Source of the DNA: Acetobacterium sp965140355
GTDB taxonomy: Bacteria > Bacillota > Clostridia > Eubacteriales > Eubacteriaceae
NCBI GenBank assembly: GCA_965140355.1
Contig: OZ223193.1
Span: forward strand, 516,865-580,864
DNA length: 64,000 bases
Direction: 5' to 3'
This document shows, piece after piece, positions 26,447-35,163 of this stretch. Made by a program: the position numbers and the translations under genes. The notes beneath the pieces were generated by a model, which saw only the letters and a list, made by a program, of their open reading frames with translations, ran no database searches and was not told where the DNA came from. Position 1 is the first letter of the stretch. Every line of letters begins with the position of its first letter.

Positions 26447-27379
26447 ATGGTTATTAATGTAAAAAATCTGGTTAAACGTTACGGCGATCTCATTGCTCTC
26501 GATCACTTTAATCTGGAAGTACAAGAAGGCGAAATTTTAGGGCTGCTGGGTCCCAATGGTTCCGGCAAAACCACGGCCATCAACTGCCTTTTATCACTAC
26601 TTAAATATGACAAAGGAACGATTGAAATCTATGATCAGCCGATGTCTCCCCAGGCTTACGATATTAAGCGAAATATCGGAGTTGTGATGCAAAATGTAGC
26701 TGTTTTTGATGAACTAACCGTTTATGAAAATATCGACTACTTCTGCGGTCTCTATGTTTCTGATAAACAAACCCGCAAGAAACTGGTGACTGAAGCGATT
26801 GATTTTGTAGGCCTCAACGATTTTAAAAAATTCTACCCTAAAAAACTCAGCGGTGGTCTGCTGCGACGTCTGAATATCGCCTGTGGGATTGCCCATAAGC
26901 CCAAGTTGATCATTCTTGATGAACCCACCGTGGCCGTCGATCCCCAGAGCCGCAACAACATCCTCGAAGGCATTCAGAAGCTAAACAAACAAGGTGCCAC
27001 GATCATTTATACTTCCCACTACATGGAGGAGATTGAGCAGATCTGCAGTCGCATTGCCATCATGGATAAGGGTAAAATCATTGCCATGGGAACCAATGAC
27101 GAACTCAAAAAAATGATCCGCTCCGGCGAACATATCCAAATTGAGTTACTTAATCCCGAAGGGCTCAAGCTAACGGCAATTACCGCCTTGCCGCATATTA
27201 TCACCGCCGAACTAATGGATCATCAACTGGAAGTTAAATCCAGCCGCGGGAAAAATAACCTGATTGCGATTCTGGATGTTCTAAAAACCCAAAATATCGC
27301 CATCGGTAAAATTTATTCTGAGCCGCCAACCTTAAACGATGTTTTTCTGGAAATAACCGGCAAAGAACTCAGAGATTAG
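26447..27379 (+). CDS. ABC exporter ATP-binding protein
   Basis: A 310-residue protein with Walker A LLGPNGSGKTTAINC, Q-loop MQNVAVF, signature LSGGLLRR (the usual final Q of the motif is L), Walker B KLIILDEP and switch His in IIYTSHYMEE. The C-terminal ~80 residues match drug/lantibiotic exporter ATPases ending in PPTLNDVFLEITGKELRD. It is translated with two permease genes and probably drives export of an antimicrobial or other hydrophobic compound. AAGGAG precedes the start. Confidence 0.93.
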   Translation: MVINVKNLVKRYGDLIALDHFNLEVQEGEILGLLGPNGSGKTTAINCLLSLLKYDKGTIEIYDQPMSPQAYDIKRNIGVVMQNVAVFDELTVYENIDYFCGLYVSDKQTRKKLVTEAIDFVGLNDFKKFYPKKLSGGLLRRLNIACGIAHKPKLIILDEPTVAVDPQSRNNILEGIQKLNKQGATIIYTSHYMEEIEQICSRIAIMDKGKIIAMGTNDELKKMIRSGEHIQIELLNPEGLKLTAITALPHIITAELMDHQLEVKSSRGKNNLIAILDVLKTQNIAIGKIYSEPPTLNDVFLEITGKELRD

Positions 27380-27389
27380 GAGAAAAATT

Positions 27390-28517
27390 ATGTTTTTATT
27401 TAATTATCGCTATCGCCTCAAGTGTATCTTTAAAGATCGGCAATTAATATTCTGGACCTTTCTCTTTCCGATTCTTTTGGCAACCCTGTTCAACCTGGCC
27501 TTTTCCAACCTTTCCAGCGCCGATAATTTTGTGAAAGTGAATGTGGCGGTGGTTCAGAATGCGGAGCTGGATCAAAACCCGGCTTTTACCCAGGCTCTGG
27601 AAGGTGCTGATGATCTATTTGTAGTTCAAAACACCACCCAGGAAGAAGCCGATAAACTACTAAAGGATAATCAAATTGATGGCTATATTGTTTTTGATTC
27701 CGCTCTCAACCTGGTCGTGAACCAATCCGGTCTGAGTCAGACCATTATTCGGGAATTTTTGGATGATTTTAAGCAATCTTCCGCCACCATCATCACCATT
27801 ATCACAGAAAACCCCTCAGCCCTGGAAAATGGCGTCCTTGCCGGAGTTTCCAGTCGGACCGAATACCTGACTGCGGTCTCTGCCAGCCAGTCCAACCCGG
27901 ACCCCGTCGTTAATTATTTCTACGCCCTGATTGCCATGACCTGTTTATATGGCGGGTTTCTCGGCGTCAAAGAAGTCGTCGCTATTCAGGCGGATCTCTC
28001 CGCCATCGGTGCCCGCATCAACCTGGCGCCGACTAATAAACTTATGGTCTTTCTTTCTTCCATTCTGGCTGCCACCACCGTGCAGCTACTGGAACTGCTG
28101 ATGCTGCTCTTCTTTCTAATCGAGGTTCTCGGCATCAGCTTCGGCAACCAGCTTGGCTATATCGTTCTTACTTGTGTGGTGGGAAGCTTGACCGGCGTTA
28201 CCTTTGGCTCCTGCATCGCAGCCATCATCAAAAAAAGTGAAGGCCTGAAAATTGGCATCTTGATCGGTTCCACCATGACAATGTCCTTTCTAGCCGGCAT
28301 GATGTCTGCTGACATGAAGTATCTGATAATGATCAACTTTCCAATACTTGGCTACCTCAACCCGATCAACCTGATCACAGACTGTTTTTATGCCCTATAC
28401 TACTATAATAGCCATACCCAGTTTTTTACTGACATCCTGCTGCTTTGCGGTTTTATCATCGCTTTCAGTTCAGTGACGTATTTTGTTTTAAGGAGACAGA
28501 AATATGCAAGTTTATAA
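27390..28517 (+). CDS. ABC-2 type permease subunit 1
   Basis: A 375-residue membrane protein: one N-terminal segment (WTFLFPILLATLFNLAF), a large extracytoplasmic domain (about residues 40-175), then five C-terminal segments. This is the ABC-2 layout. It follows the ATPase by 10 bp, and its 3' end overlaps the second permease by 14 bases. Third-position GC (CTG, GCC, ATC codons) looks higher here than in nearby genes, hinting at a separate origin for the operon. Confidence 0.9.
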   Translation: MFLFNYRYRLKCIFKDRQLIFWTFLFPILLATLFNLAFSNLSSADNFVKVNVAVVQNAELDQNPAFTQALEGADDLFVVQNTTQEEADKLLKDNQIDGYIVFDSALNLVVNQSGLSQTIIREFLDDFKQSSATIITIITENPSALENGVLAGVSSRTEYLTAVSASQSNPDPVVNYFYALIAMTCLYGGFLGVKEVVAIQADLSAIGARINLAPTNKLMVFLSSILAATTVQLLELLMLLFFLIEVLGISFGNQLGYIVLTCVVGSLTGVTFGSCIAAIIKKSEGLKIGILIGSTMTMSFLAGMMSADMKYLIMINFPILGYLNPINLITDCFYALYYYNSHTQFFTDILLLCGFIIAFSSVTYFVLRRQKYASL

Positions 28518-29670
28518 AACTTTTTTCAAAATAATCCAGAAAAACCGCGGCCAGATTTTGATTTACCTAGTGGTTTTTATGGTCCTGGCGCTGTTGCTGA
28601 CCAATACCTATAACCCACCTCAGGATACCGATTTTACCAAGGTCAAGGTCAATATTGCCTTTATCAATGACGATACTGATTCCGTGCTAGTAGATGGACT
28701 CAAAACCTATCTGGGTGAAAATGCTAATCTAGTCGATCTTCCCGATGATACCCAAAAGCTCCAAGATGCTCTGTTCTTCCGGGAGGTGGAATACATCCTC
28801 CGGGTTCCTGCCGGGTTTACCGAAGCGATGCAAAGTGGTCAGGATGTCCAGCTGGAAAAAACAACCGTGCCTGATTCTACCAGCAACATCTATATGGATC
28901 TGATGATCAATAAATACCTAAACACGATTAAAACCTACACCACCTACCTGCCTGGGCTCAGCCAGGATGAACTGGTGACTCATCTGGAAAGGGATCTAGC
29001 CGAAGCCGCCGAAGTGACCATGATCAGTAATGGAACACACTCAGCCAATGCTGAAAAATCCGGCAACTATTTTAATTATCTGTCCTATTCCCTGTTCGCC
29101 ATCCTAATTCTGGGTGTCAGTTCAGTGATGCTGGTTTTCAATGATACCGATTTAAAGCGACGAAATCTCTGCGCCCCAATTCGTTCAGCCAACATGAATT
29201 TTCAGATGATTCTCGGCAACCTTAGTTTTGCCATTTTAACCTGGCTGGTACTGATCTCGGCAAGTTTTGTTATGTACGGCAGCTTTATGTTTACCACCAC
29301 CGGTCTGCTGCTGTTGTTAAACTCATTTGTGTTTACGCTGGCAGCTTTAAGCATCAGCTATCTAATTGGCACTCTGGTTAAAAGCCGGGGCGCGATGTCC
29401 GCTATCTCCAATGTCTTCGCCCTCGGCACCAGTTTTATCAGCGGGGTATTTGTTCCGCAGGAACTGCTGGGTAACAATGTCTTGACCATTGCCAGCTTTA
29501 ATCCCACCTACTGGTATGTCAAAGCCAATAATGAAATCGCTGCTGCCGTCAGCTATAATGCCGACAATCTAAGGTCTATCTTCACCAGTATGGTGCTGGT
29601 GCTTGGCTTTGGTATCGCTGTCTTGGGAGTGACCTTAGTGCTGATTAAACAGCGGCGGATTGAAGCTTAA
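28504..29670 (+). CDS. ABC-2 type permease subunit 2
   Basis: A 388-residue protein with the same architecture as the previous gene: one N-terminal membrane segment (ILIYLVVFMVLALLLT), a long outer domain, then several segments with SRGAMSAISNVFALG and SFISGVFVPQELLG typical of ABC-2 exporters. The two permeases probably form a heterodimer. A clear terminator follows. Confidence 0.9.
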   Translation: MQVYKTFFKIIQKNRGQILIYLVVFMVLALLLTNTYNPPQDTDFTKVKVNIAFINDDTDSVLVDGLKTYLGENANLVDLPDDTQKLQDALFFREVEYILRVPAGFTEAMQSGQDVQLEKTTVPDSTSNIYMDLMINKYLNTIKTYTTYLPGLSQDELVTHLERDLAEAAEVTMISNGTHSANAEKSGNYFNYLSYSLFAILILGVSSVMLVFNDTDLKRRNLCAPIRSANMNFQMILGNLSFAILTWLVLISASFVMYGSFMFTTTGLLLLLNSFVFTLAALSISYLIGTLVKSRGAMSAISNVFALGTSFISGVFVPQELLGNNVLTIASFNPTYWYVKANNEIAAAVSYNADNLRSIFTSMVLVLGFGIAVLGVTLVLIKQRRIEA

Positions 29671-29688
29671 TCGGAATTTACTGCTTTT

Positions 29689-29742
29689 AAAAAAGGAATG
29701 TCTAAAATAACTGTTAACGTTATTTTACGACATCCCTTTTTT
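29689..29742 (+). terminator. Terminator of the ABC operon
   Basis: AAAAAAGG...TAAAATAAC pairs with GTTATTTTA...CCTTTTTT, about 20 pairs with small bulges, ending in a T-run. Confidence 0.85.
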
Positions 29743-29776
29743 AGTTTAATTATCCGTTTAAATGTATTTTGATGGC

Positions 29777-30035
29777 TTAGTTAAGCAGATTACGAATTGC
29801 CAGAACAATTTCGGTATTATCCAGATATGTCCCTCCGGGTCATTGTCCAACACGTTAAGGGCGCCTTTTGACCTCACCTCAAGGGTTGGTACATTTTCAT
29901 TCATTGCCATCGTAAAAAGTTCGATTTTCCCGTCGCCATCGGCATCATTGCCTAAATTTCCCGCTATCAGACTTTCCCAGGTATCTTGTCCGCCAACATA
30001 TTTGTAGTCACTATTTTTTGACTCTATCTTTTTTA
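29777..30035 (-). pseudogene. Relic of a secreted EF-hand/dockerin-like protein C-terminus
   Basis: The reverse strand encodes YVGGQDTWESLIAGNLGND directly followed by ADGDGKIELFTMAMNEN, with an EF-hand-like DADGDGKIE calcium loop. The frame then breaks near DNDPEG and resumes one base over as YLDNTEIVLAIRNLLN before a stop at 29777-29779. There is no start codon or ribosome site upstream. It looks like a truncated, frameshifted gene end. The family is not certain. Confidence 0.45.
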
Positions 30036-30363
30036 CATCTTATCATGGACAATTATTTATCACACCCCCATTGACATTTCTTTTTTTACGTAATAAAATA
30101 TACAATAATAAATGAAACATTACAAAACAGAACATAATATTGCAAAACGCATTTTCATTTATTCGCGTTCTTGTTAGTAACGTGCTCTTTAAGACAGCGA
30201 GCAATTATAAATTAACTTGCGCTGTCGTATTGCTCTTTGTCAGCAATCATAATTTACGCTTTATCGGATTAATACTTCGATCTAACCACCCATAAAAGAC
30301 ATTAGCTTTGCGATTTGTCCGATGCCTTTTGTGTGATCGGTCGTATTAATTCAATATAATCAA
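30036..30363. other. Gene-free region with alternative hairpins
   Basis: No gene seen. GACAGC (30193-30198) can pair with GCTGTC (30221-30226), while the adjacent GAGCAAT can instead pair with ATTGCTC just downstream. The two pairings exclude each other. The meaning is unclear. Confidence 0.25.
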
Positions 30364-30549
30364 AAAAAACCTCTCACGAGGTTCTTTTTTGATTATCAAC
30401 AAGTGACCGTATCGACCAATTGTTAATCTATTGCATGCACGCAATTCGTCCAATTGCAATTAAAAATTTGACTAAAGATAGCCTTTTTACTGCAACTGTT
30501 GGCCTTGAGGCAGACAACATGATCTAACCATTGTCGGTACGACGTTATC
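30364..30549. repeat. Structured intergenic element, copy B (inverted relative to copy A)
   Basis: A hairpin AACCTC-TCAC-GAGGTT followed by T residues (about 30368-30390) is followed by a core (30409-30540) that is the reverse complement of the copy A core with scattered differences. Its ends read GTATCGACCAATTGTT and CATTGTCGGTAC, again near-complementary. It lies between the convergent ABC operon and cupin operon. Confidence 0.75.
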
Positions 30550-30600
30550 ATCACTCTTATTCAATTATTTTTTACCAATTCAGCCGCTAACACAATCAGC

Positions 30601-30918
30601 TTAGCTCTTTTTCCCCGGTGTAAAAAACTCCAGAAATTCCTGATCTTCTTCACTGACTAAAAAGCCATGCGTCGCTCCGCCGGGAATAAATATCGCTTCG
30701 CCCGGTTCGACATGGGTAATGTCGCCGTTAATCCGAACATCTGCCGACCCCTTAATTAAATAATCGATCTGATCTTCGGGATGCGCATGAAGCGGCGGGA
30801 TCGTTCCCGCTTTAACAACCATTTTTACCAGCGAACAGGCTGTTTGGGCGACCATAATCTCCCTTTTTACCGTTGCCGGCAATTTTAGTTCCGGTTCGTT
30901 TTTTTCTTTTTGGGCCAT
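30601..30918 (-). CDS. Small cupin-domain protein
   Basis: A 105-residue single-domain cupin. The first cupin motif shows HAHPEDQIDYLIKG (two His and a Glu/Asp-type ligand), the second PGEAIFIPGGATHGF (His ligand). The metal and substrate are unknown. It is the last gene of the T-box-led operon, 9 bp after the ATPase, so it may act on a tryptophan-related compound; that is only an inference from position. Confidence 0.85.
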   Translation of the reverse strand: MAQKEKNEPELKLPATVKREIMVAQTACSLVKMVVKAGTIPPLHAHPEDQIDYLIKGSADVRINGDITHVEPGEAIFIPGGATHGFLVSEEDQEFLEFFTPGKKS

Positions 30919-30927
30919 CTCGTCATC

Positions 30928-31689
30928 CTAACTTTCTTTTAAGTGATATAAGGTTCGCAATTCTTCGGATGTCAAATTTTGCTTTTCAGCTCCAGAAAAT
31001 TCGTGAGCAACCACACCCCGATCCATCATGATCAGACGATTTCCATAAGCAATCGCATCATCAAGATGATGGGTAATCATCAAGGCGGTTAAATGATTTT
31101 TAGCAACAATTCTTTCCGTAAAATTCATCACATCTTCTGCCGTCTTGGGGTCCAGGGCCGCGGTATGTTCATCAAGTAAAATTAGTTCCGGTGGTTTAAT
31201 GGTGCACATAATCAGCGCCACCACCTGACATTGTCCGCCTGACAAATTTTTTATCTTGCTCTCCAATTTATTTTCTAAGCCCATATCCGCTTCTGCTAAT
31301 TTCTCACGAAAAATCGCTTTTAGCGGTCGTGTCAACGCCCAGTTGAAATTTTTTCGGTTTTGTCGGCCATAAGCTAAAGCCAGATTTTCCGCAACCGTTA
31401 AGTTCGGCGAGGTTCCTCGCACCGGGTTCTGAAACACGCGCCCGATAAATTTAGAACGTTTGTGTTCCGGCATAAAGGTAATATCCTTATCATCCAGATA
31501 AATCGTCCCGTCATTTGACAGAATCGTGCCACTGATTAAATTGAAAAGGGTCGATTTACCAGCCCCGTTGTTTCCTAAAATCGTGACAAACTCACCGTCT
31601 GCTACCGTCAAATTAAGTCCGTTTAAAATATTGTTATCGACCTCATTATCAACTTTGAAGGTCTTTTTTAAATTGCTGATCCTAAGCAT
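30928..31689 (-). CDS. ABC importer ATP-binding protein (TrpZ-like)
   Basis: A 253-residue ATPase: Walker A ILGNNGAGKSTLFN, signature LSGGQCQVVAL, Walker B LILLDEHTAALDP (His where most have Pro), switch His in MITHHLDDAI. It overlaps the permease gene by 8 bases. The permease and binding protein belong to the PF04392-type importer group whose best known members import tryptophan (TrpXYZ), which agrees with the Trp-type T-box ahead of the operon. Confidence 0.88.
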   Translation of the reverse strand: MLRISNLKKTFKVDNEVDNNILNGLNLTVADGEFVTILGNNGAGKSTLFNLISGTILSNDGTIYLDDKDITFMPEHKRSKFIGRVFQNPVRGTSPNLTVAENLALAYGRQNRKNFNWALTRPLKAIFREKLAEADMGLENKLESKIKNLSGGQCQVVALIMCTIKPPELILLDEHTAALDPKTAEDVMNFTERIVAKNHLTALMITHHLDDAIAYGNRLIMMDRGVVAHEFSGAEKQNLTSEELRTLYHLKES

Positions 31690-32581
31690 GTCGATCCCTC
31701 TTCTTTAACTGATAGTTTTCTTTGTAATATTGATAAGCCGGAAGCGCCAAAGCAATGGTAACAATGATTGCCGATAACAACTTCATCGCATAGGCCGGGA
31801 AGATCCGGGTACTAACTGCCACTGCCAGAATAAAGCGGTAAATAATCGAACCCAACACACAACTGACCAGCCCGGCCAAAATTGTTCGCCGCCGAATAAA
31901 CGCTTCGCCAATAATCACTGCTGCCAAACCAACAACCAGCATTCCGGCACCGGAGTTCATATCTGCATACCCTTGGTCACAGGCCACTAACCCGCCACAC
32001 AAGGCAATTAAGGCATTGCTGATCATCAATCCCAGACTTTTATAAAGATCCACACTCATCGATGACGAGCGGGCCATCAGCTCATTATCCCCAATGGCCC
32101 GAATGCATAAACCGCAATTCGTTTTAAAAAACAGAATCAAAATGACCATGGTTACCAGAACAAATATTAATGAAACCACAATCTTAGCGCCGCTAAACGC
32201 CATCGGCAACAAACCACCGAGCATATCATAAATGGTGTTAACACCCAGCAAGGTCAGATTGGATGAGCCTTGCATGACCATCAAATTGATGGTATATAAG
32301 CCAGTCATGGTTAAAATACCCGCTAAAATAGCCGGTATTCGCAATTTGGTCTGCAAGAAAGCCGTCACCAAACCGGCCATTCCTCCGGCCAGCAAAGAAA
32401 GCAAAATTCCCAGCACCGGATATCCACCAACAGCACAAATTGTCATCACAGCCATTCCCAAAACAAAACTTCCTTCAGCCGTTAAATCGGGAATATTTAA
32501 GACTCTAAAACTGATGTAGATGCCCATTGCAATGAGGCTGTAAATCAACCCCAGTTGGAGGGAACCAAATACTAATGACAT
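31682..32581 (-). CDS. ABC importer permease (TrpY-like)
   Basis: A 299-residue membrane protein of the branched-chain-amino-acid type permease fold with eight to nine hydrophobic segments, starting MSLVFGSLQLGLIYSLIAMG. The family motif region GDNELMARSSSMSVDLYKSLG is at about residues 170-190. AAGGAG precedes the start. Confidence 0.88.
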   Translation of the reverse strand: MSLVFGSLQLGLIYSLIAMGIYISFRVLNIPDLTAEGSFVLGMAVMTICAVGGYPVLGILLSLLAGGMAGLVTAFLQTKLRIPAILAGILTMTGLYTINLMVMQGSSNLTLLGVNTIYDMLGGLLPMAFSGAKIVVSLIFVLVTMVILILFFKTNCGLCIRAIGDNELMARSSSMSVDLYKSLGLMISNALIALCGGLVACDQGYADMNSGAGMLVVGLAAVIIGEAFIRRRTILAGLVSCVLGSIIYRFILAVAVSTRIFPAYAMKLLSAIIVTIALALPAYQYYKENYQLKKRDRHA

Positions 32582-32624
32582 AATTATTTCTCCTTTAAAC
32601 GTCTGCCGCTGTTATTCGTCTGCT

Positions 32625-33620
32625 TTATTTTACAAGTGTTGCGGTGCTGCTAATATCCGCGGGAATCTGAGCCCCGATGGCATCTGCTGTTGTTTGATTG
32701 ATCACTGTTTCTGTCGCTTCAACCGCAATTGCCGGTATTTCTGCCGGTGTTTTGCCATTAAGTATTTCTATCGCCATATCTGCCGAAGCGGCTCCAATTG
32801 CTGCATCGCTGATCGCCACGGTGGCTAAAGCACCACTATTTACCATAACCGCAGAACTTCCATAAACTGGTTTTTTAGCAACTTTTGCCGCTTCTGCCAC
32901 AGTTGGCATCGCGTTTTGGATCACGGAATCATTTGGCACAAAAACGGCATCAACATCGGCCAACAATCCTTCGATTGCCTGCTTAACTTCTGACGAGTTA
33001 GTAACTACTGCCTCTTTGACCTCATAACCTTGTGCCAGCATATATTCTTTGGCTTTATTGACGGTACTAACTGAATTAACTTCACTGGTATTGTAAATAA
33101 TCCCAAATGTTTTTATCCCTGGTGTCATTGTTTTTGACAGATCAACGATCTTTGCGACAGGAATCGGATTCGATGTTCCGGTAGCATTATGATCGGGTTT
33201 TTCCATCGTTGTCACAATCCCAGCCTTAACCGGGTCAGATACCGAAATAAAAACCTGTGGCGTTTCTGACTTCATATTAACAAAAGCCTGAGTAGCTGGT
33301 GTCGCTACCGTTGCTACTAAATCGTAACTGCCATCAGACATTTCCTGAGCAATGGTATTCATCGTTGAGGCATCGCCCTGAGCATTTTTCACCACAATTT
33401 CCATCTTATCTTCAGAATAACCCTGGTCTCTAAGCTGTTGTACAAAACCGTCTTTCATGGCATCAAAGGCCCCATTTTCAATGGTCTGAATGACCCCCAC
33501 TTTTAGTTTTTTAGTATCCGGTTTGTTACTGTTTCCTGATGTGCTGCAAGCTGCCAATGACACGGTCATTGCCAAAGTTAATACGACCGCCGAGATTCTT
33601 TTTAAGCTGTTCTTTTTCAT
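32625..33620 (-). CDS. ABC substrate-binding lipoprotein (TrpX-like, PF04392)
   Basis: A 331-residue protein with a lipoprotein signal: positively charged start, hydrophobic core, and LAAC lipobox with Cys25. The mature part begins with LKVGVIQTIENGAFD and has the two-lobe periplasmic-binding fold of the ABC_sub_bind family (ATVATPATQAFVN, VFISVSDPVKAGIV, AVFVPNDSVIQN). GAGGAG lies 8 bases before ATG 33620. It would capture the substrate outside the membrane for the permease and ATPase downstream. Confidence 0.9.
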   Translation of the reverse strand: MKKNSLKRISAVVLTLAMTVSLAACSTSGNSNKPDTKKLKVGVIQTIENGAFDAMKDGFVQQLRDQGYSEDKMEIVVKNAQGDASTMNTIAQEMSDGSYDLVATVATPATQAFVNMKSETPQVFISVSDPVKAGIVTTMEKPDHNATGTSNPIPVAKIVDLSKTMTPGIKTFGIIYNTSEVNSVSTVNKAKEYMLAQGYEVKEAVVTNSSEVKQAIEGLLADVDAVFVPNDSVIQNAMPTVAEAAKVAKKPVYGSSAVMVNSGALATVAISDAAIGAASADMAIEILNGKTPAEIPAIAVEATETVINQTTADAIGAQIPADISSTATLVK

Positions 33621-33639
33621 TTCATGTTCTCCTCTTTTT

Positions 33640-34746
33640 TTATTTATTTGCTGAAGGTTTACTGTTATTAATGGTTTCCAGTTCCTGAAAGGCTTTTTCT
33701 AGCATTTCCCGTGTGATCGGATACGGGTTGTGGTCAATATCTTTCATTTGAGTGATCGACTCCAGATAAGGGGCCATCATTTGGGCATTCAAATCCAGTT
33801 CTTCCAATGAATGCGGCAGTTTTGTTGCACAATTAAATTGATAGACGCGGTTAAATTCTTCTTTCTGACCATCCACCAACAGTAGAATGAGAACCCCAAA
33901 CGCCACTATTTCACCATGCAAATGTTTTTCTTCCTCAAATTCCGGCATCCCGGTTAAGGTATAATAAATGGCATGGGCCAATCCGCTGTTGTAATCAGGA
34001 GTATGATCAAGCGTAACCAGAATCGAAACCAACGCCGTGGTGACAATAACAATCAGAATCGCCTGTTCAAAGTCTTCATTAATCTTTTTTTCAGTATTGG
34101 CTTTAAGAGCGCCGACACCATGGCTGATAATCCCATCGGCGCACTGACTGCTAATGTTAACGCCCATGGTCAACGCCTGATTTAATGCTTCGCCGCGCGA
34201 TGAAATCGAAGCCTCATAATATTTGGCATAAGTATCACCCAACCCAGCCCATAAATATTTAACCGGGGCATTAACCAATACCGCCGTATGAATAAAGGCA
34301 TGCTTAGGCGGCTCTTTTAAAAACTCCGGTCTTAAAAAACCGCCATCGGCACCATATAAAATCGAAACGCTGGTACAGGCTGAACAATTAGAAGCAATTG
34401 TCGGAAACGAAAAAACCGGTTTTGCGATTTGCTCGGCAACAAATTTAGCCGTATCAAGCACACGACCGCCACCAATAGCAAAAATCATATCGATTTCCGT
34501 TTCGGTTATTGCTGTTTTTAGTTTTTCGACATTTTCATAGCTGCACTCGCCACCATAATAAAGGGTTTTTTTTACACTTAAACCACTGTTTTTGATAGCC
34601 TCATCCAGATATGGTTTGGCTTGATGATAACCATAATTACCAATAATCAATGCCACCTTTTGGCCATATGGTTTACAGACTGATCCCAGGTGGTCATAGC
34701 TTGACTCACCAACGGTATAACTTGATAAATAAACACTATATGTCAT
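33640..34746 (-). CDS. Iron-type alcohol/glycerol dehydrogenase family protein
   Basis: A 368-residue protein starting MTYSVYLSSYTVGESSYDHL, with GGAG 7 bases upstream. NAD-binding IFAIGGGRVLDTAKFVAE and metal ligands are seen in GLGDTYAKYYE (Asp), HAIYYTLT (His) and HGEIVAFG (His), as in GldA-like enzymes. It is the first gene of a T-box-controlled operon with a Trp-type importer, an unusual partner. The substrate could be an aldehyde or keto compound linked to tryptophan, but nothing in the sequence shows this. Confidence 0.85.
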   Translation of the reverse strand: MTYSVYLSSYTVGESSYDHLGSVCKPYGQKVALIIGNYGYHQAKPYLDEAIKNSGLSVKKTLYYGGECSYENVEKLKTAITETEIDMIFAIGGGRVLDTAKFVAEQIAKPVFSFPTIASNCSACTSVSILYGADGGFLRPEFLKEPPKHAFIHTAVLVNAPVKYLWAGLGDTYAKYYEASISSRGEALNQALTMGVNISSQCADGIISHGVGALKANTEKKINEDFEQAILIVIVTTALVSILVTLDHTPDYNSGLAHAIYYTLTGMPEFEEEKHLHGEIVAFGVLILLLVDGQKEEFNRVYQFNCATKLPHSLEELDLNAQMMAPYLESITQMKDIDHNPYPITREMLEKAFQELETINNSKPSANK

Positions 34747-34787
34747 GCTATTTCTCCTTTCATTTTCGCGAACTAATTTATAAAAAC

Positions 34788-34822
34788 AAAAAAACTTCTG
34801 TCCTAAAAAATAGGACAGAAGT
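34788..34822 (-). terminator. T-box terminator
   Basis: ACTTCTGTCCTA and TAGGACAGAAGT form a 12-bp stem with a six-base loop; a seven-T run follows on the minus strand. The T-box bases lie just before it, so uncharged tRNA would block this hairpin and allow read-through to 34746. Confidence 0.9.
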
Positions 34823-35060
34823 AAAAATCTCTGCGGTACCACCTAAATTGATGTCGTCAAGCCCATAAATAGCTGCTACATCCACTTTGAACGTACAAAC
34901 ATACGCTTTCCTTTGATAACGGACAGAACCCCCGTTGAACATTACTCAGCTTAACAAGCTTTTCTTTTCACCCTCATGAATCCATTCACTATTGCGATTA
35001 CTGTTGCATTCACACTCTCTGCAACTCACTGAAGCATCTTTCGAATAGTTACTATTTTCA
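34823..35060 (-). promoter_or_regulatory. T-box leader, probably tRNA-Trp specific
   Basis: On the minus strand the antiterminator T-box AGGTGGTACCGCAG occurs (34831-34844), followed at once by the terminator. Upstream, a stem I with AGAGAG and a specifier-loop context GTGAATGGATTC is seen, which places codon TGG at 34984-34982. A UGG specifier reads tryptophan and fits the TrpXYZ-like transporter. The T-box assignment is firm; the codon assignment is by pattern and should be folded to confirm. Confidence 0.88.
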
Positions 35061-35091
35061 GTCAAAAGTTTATTTCTACTAAATTATTAAA

Positions 35092-35121
35092 ATGATACCA
35101 TAACTGATCCGCCTTTGTAAA
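35092..35121 (-). promoter_or_regulatory. Candidate promoter of the T-box operon
   Basis: On the minus strand, TTTACA (35121-35116) and TATCAT (35097-35092), each one base from consensus, are 18 bases apart. This is just upstream of the first T-box stem. Confidence 0.55.
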
Positions 35122-35163
35122 GTCAAATCACAATAATTACCAGATTATCTTCCCTAACTATTG

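Noticed and set aside
29762..30007. Plus-strand 81-codon open frame
   Set aside because: The opposite strand has clear protein-like wording (calcium loop), so the plus frame is its shadow.
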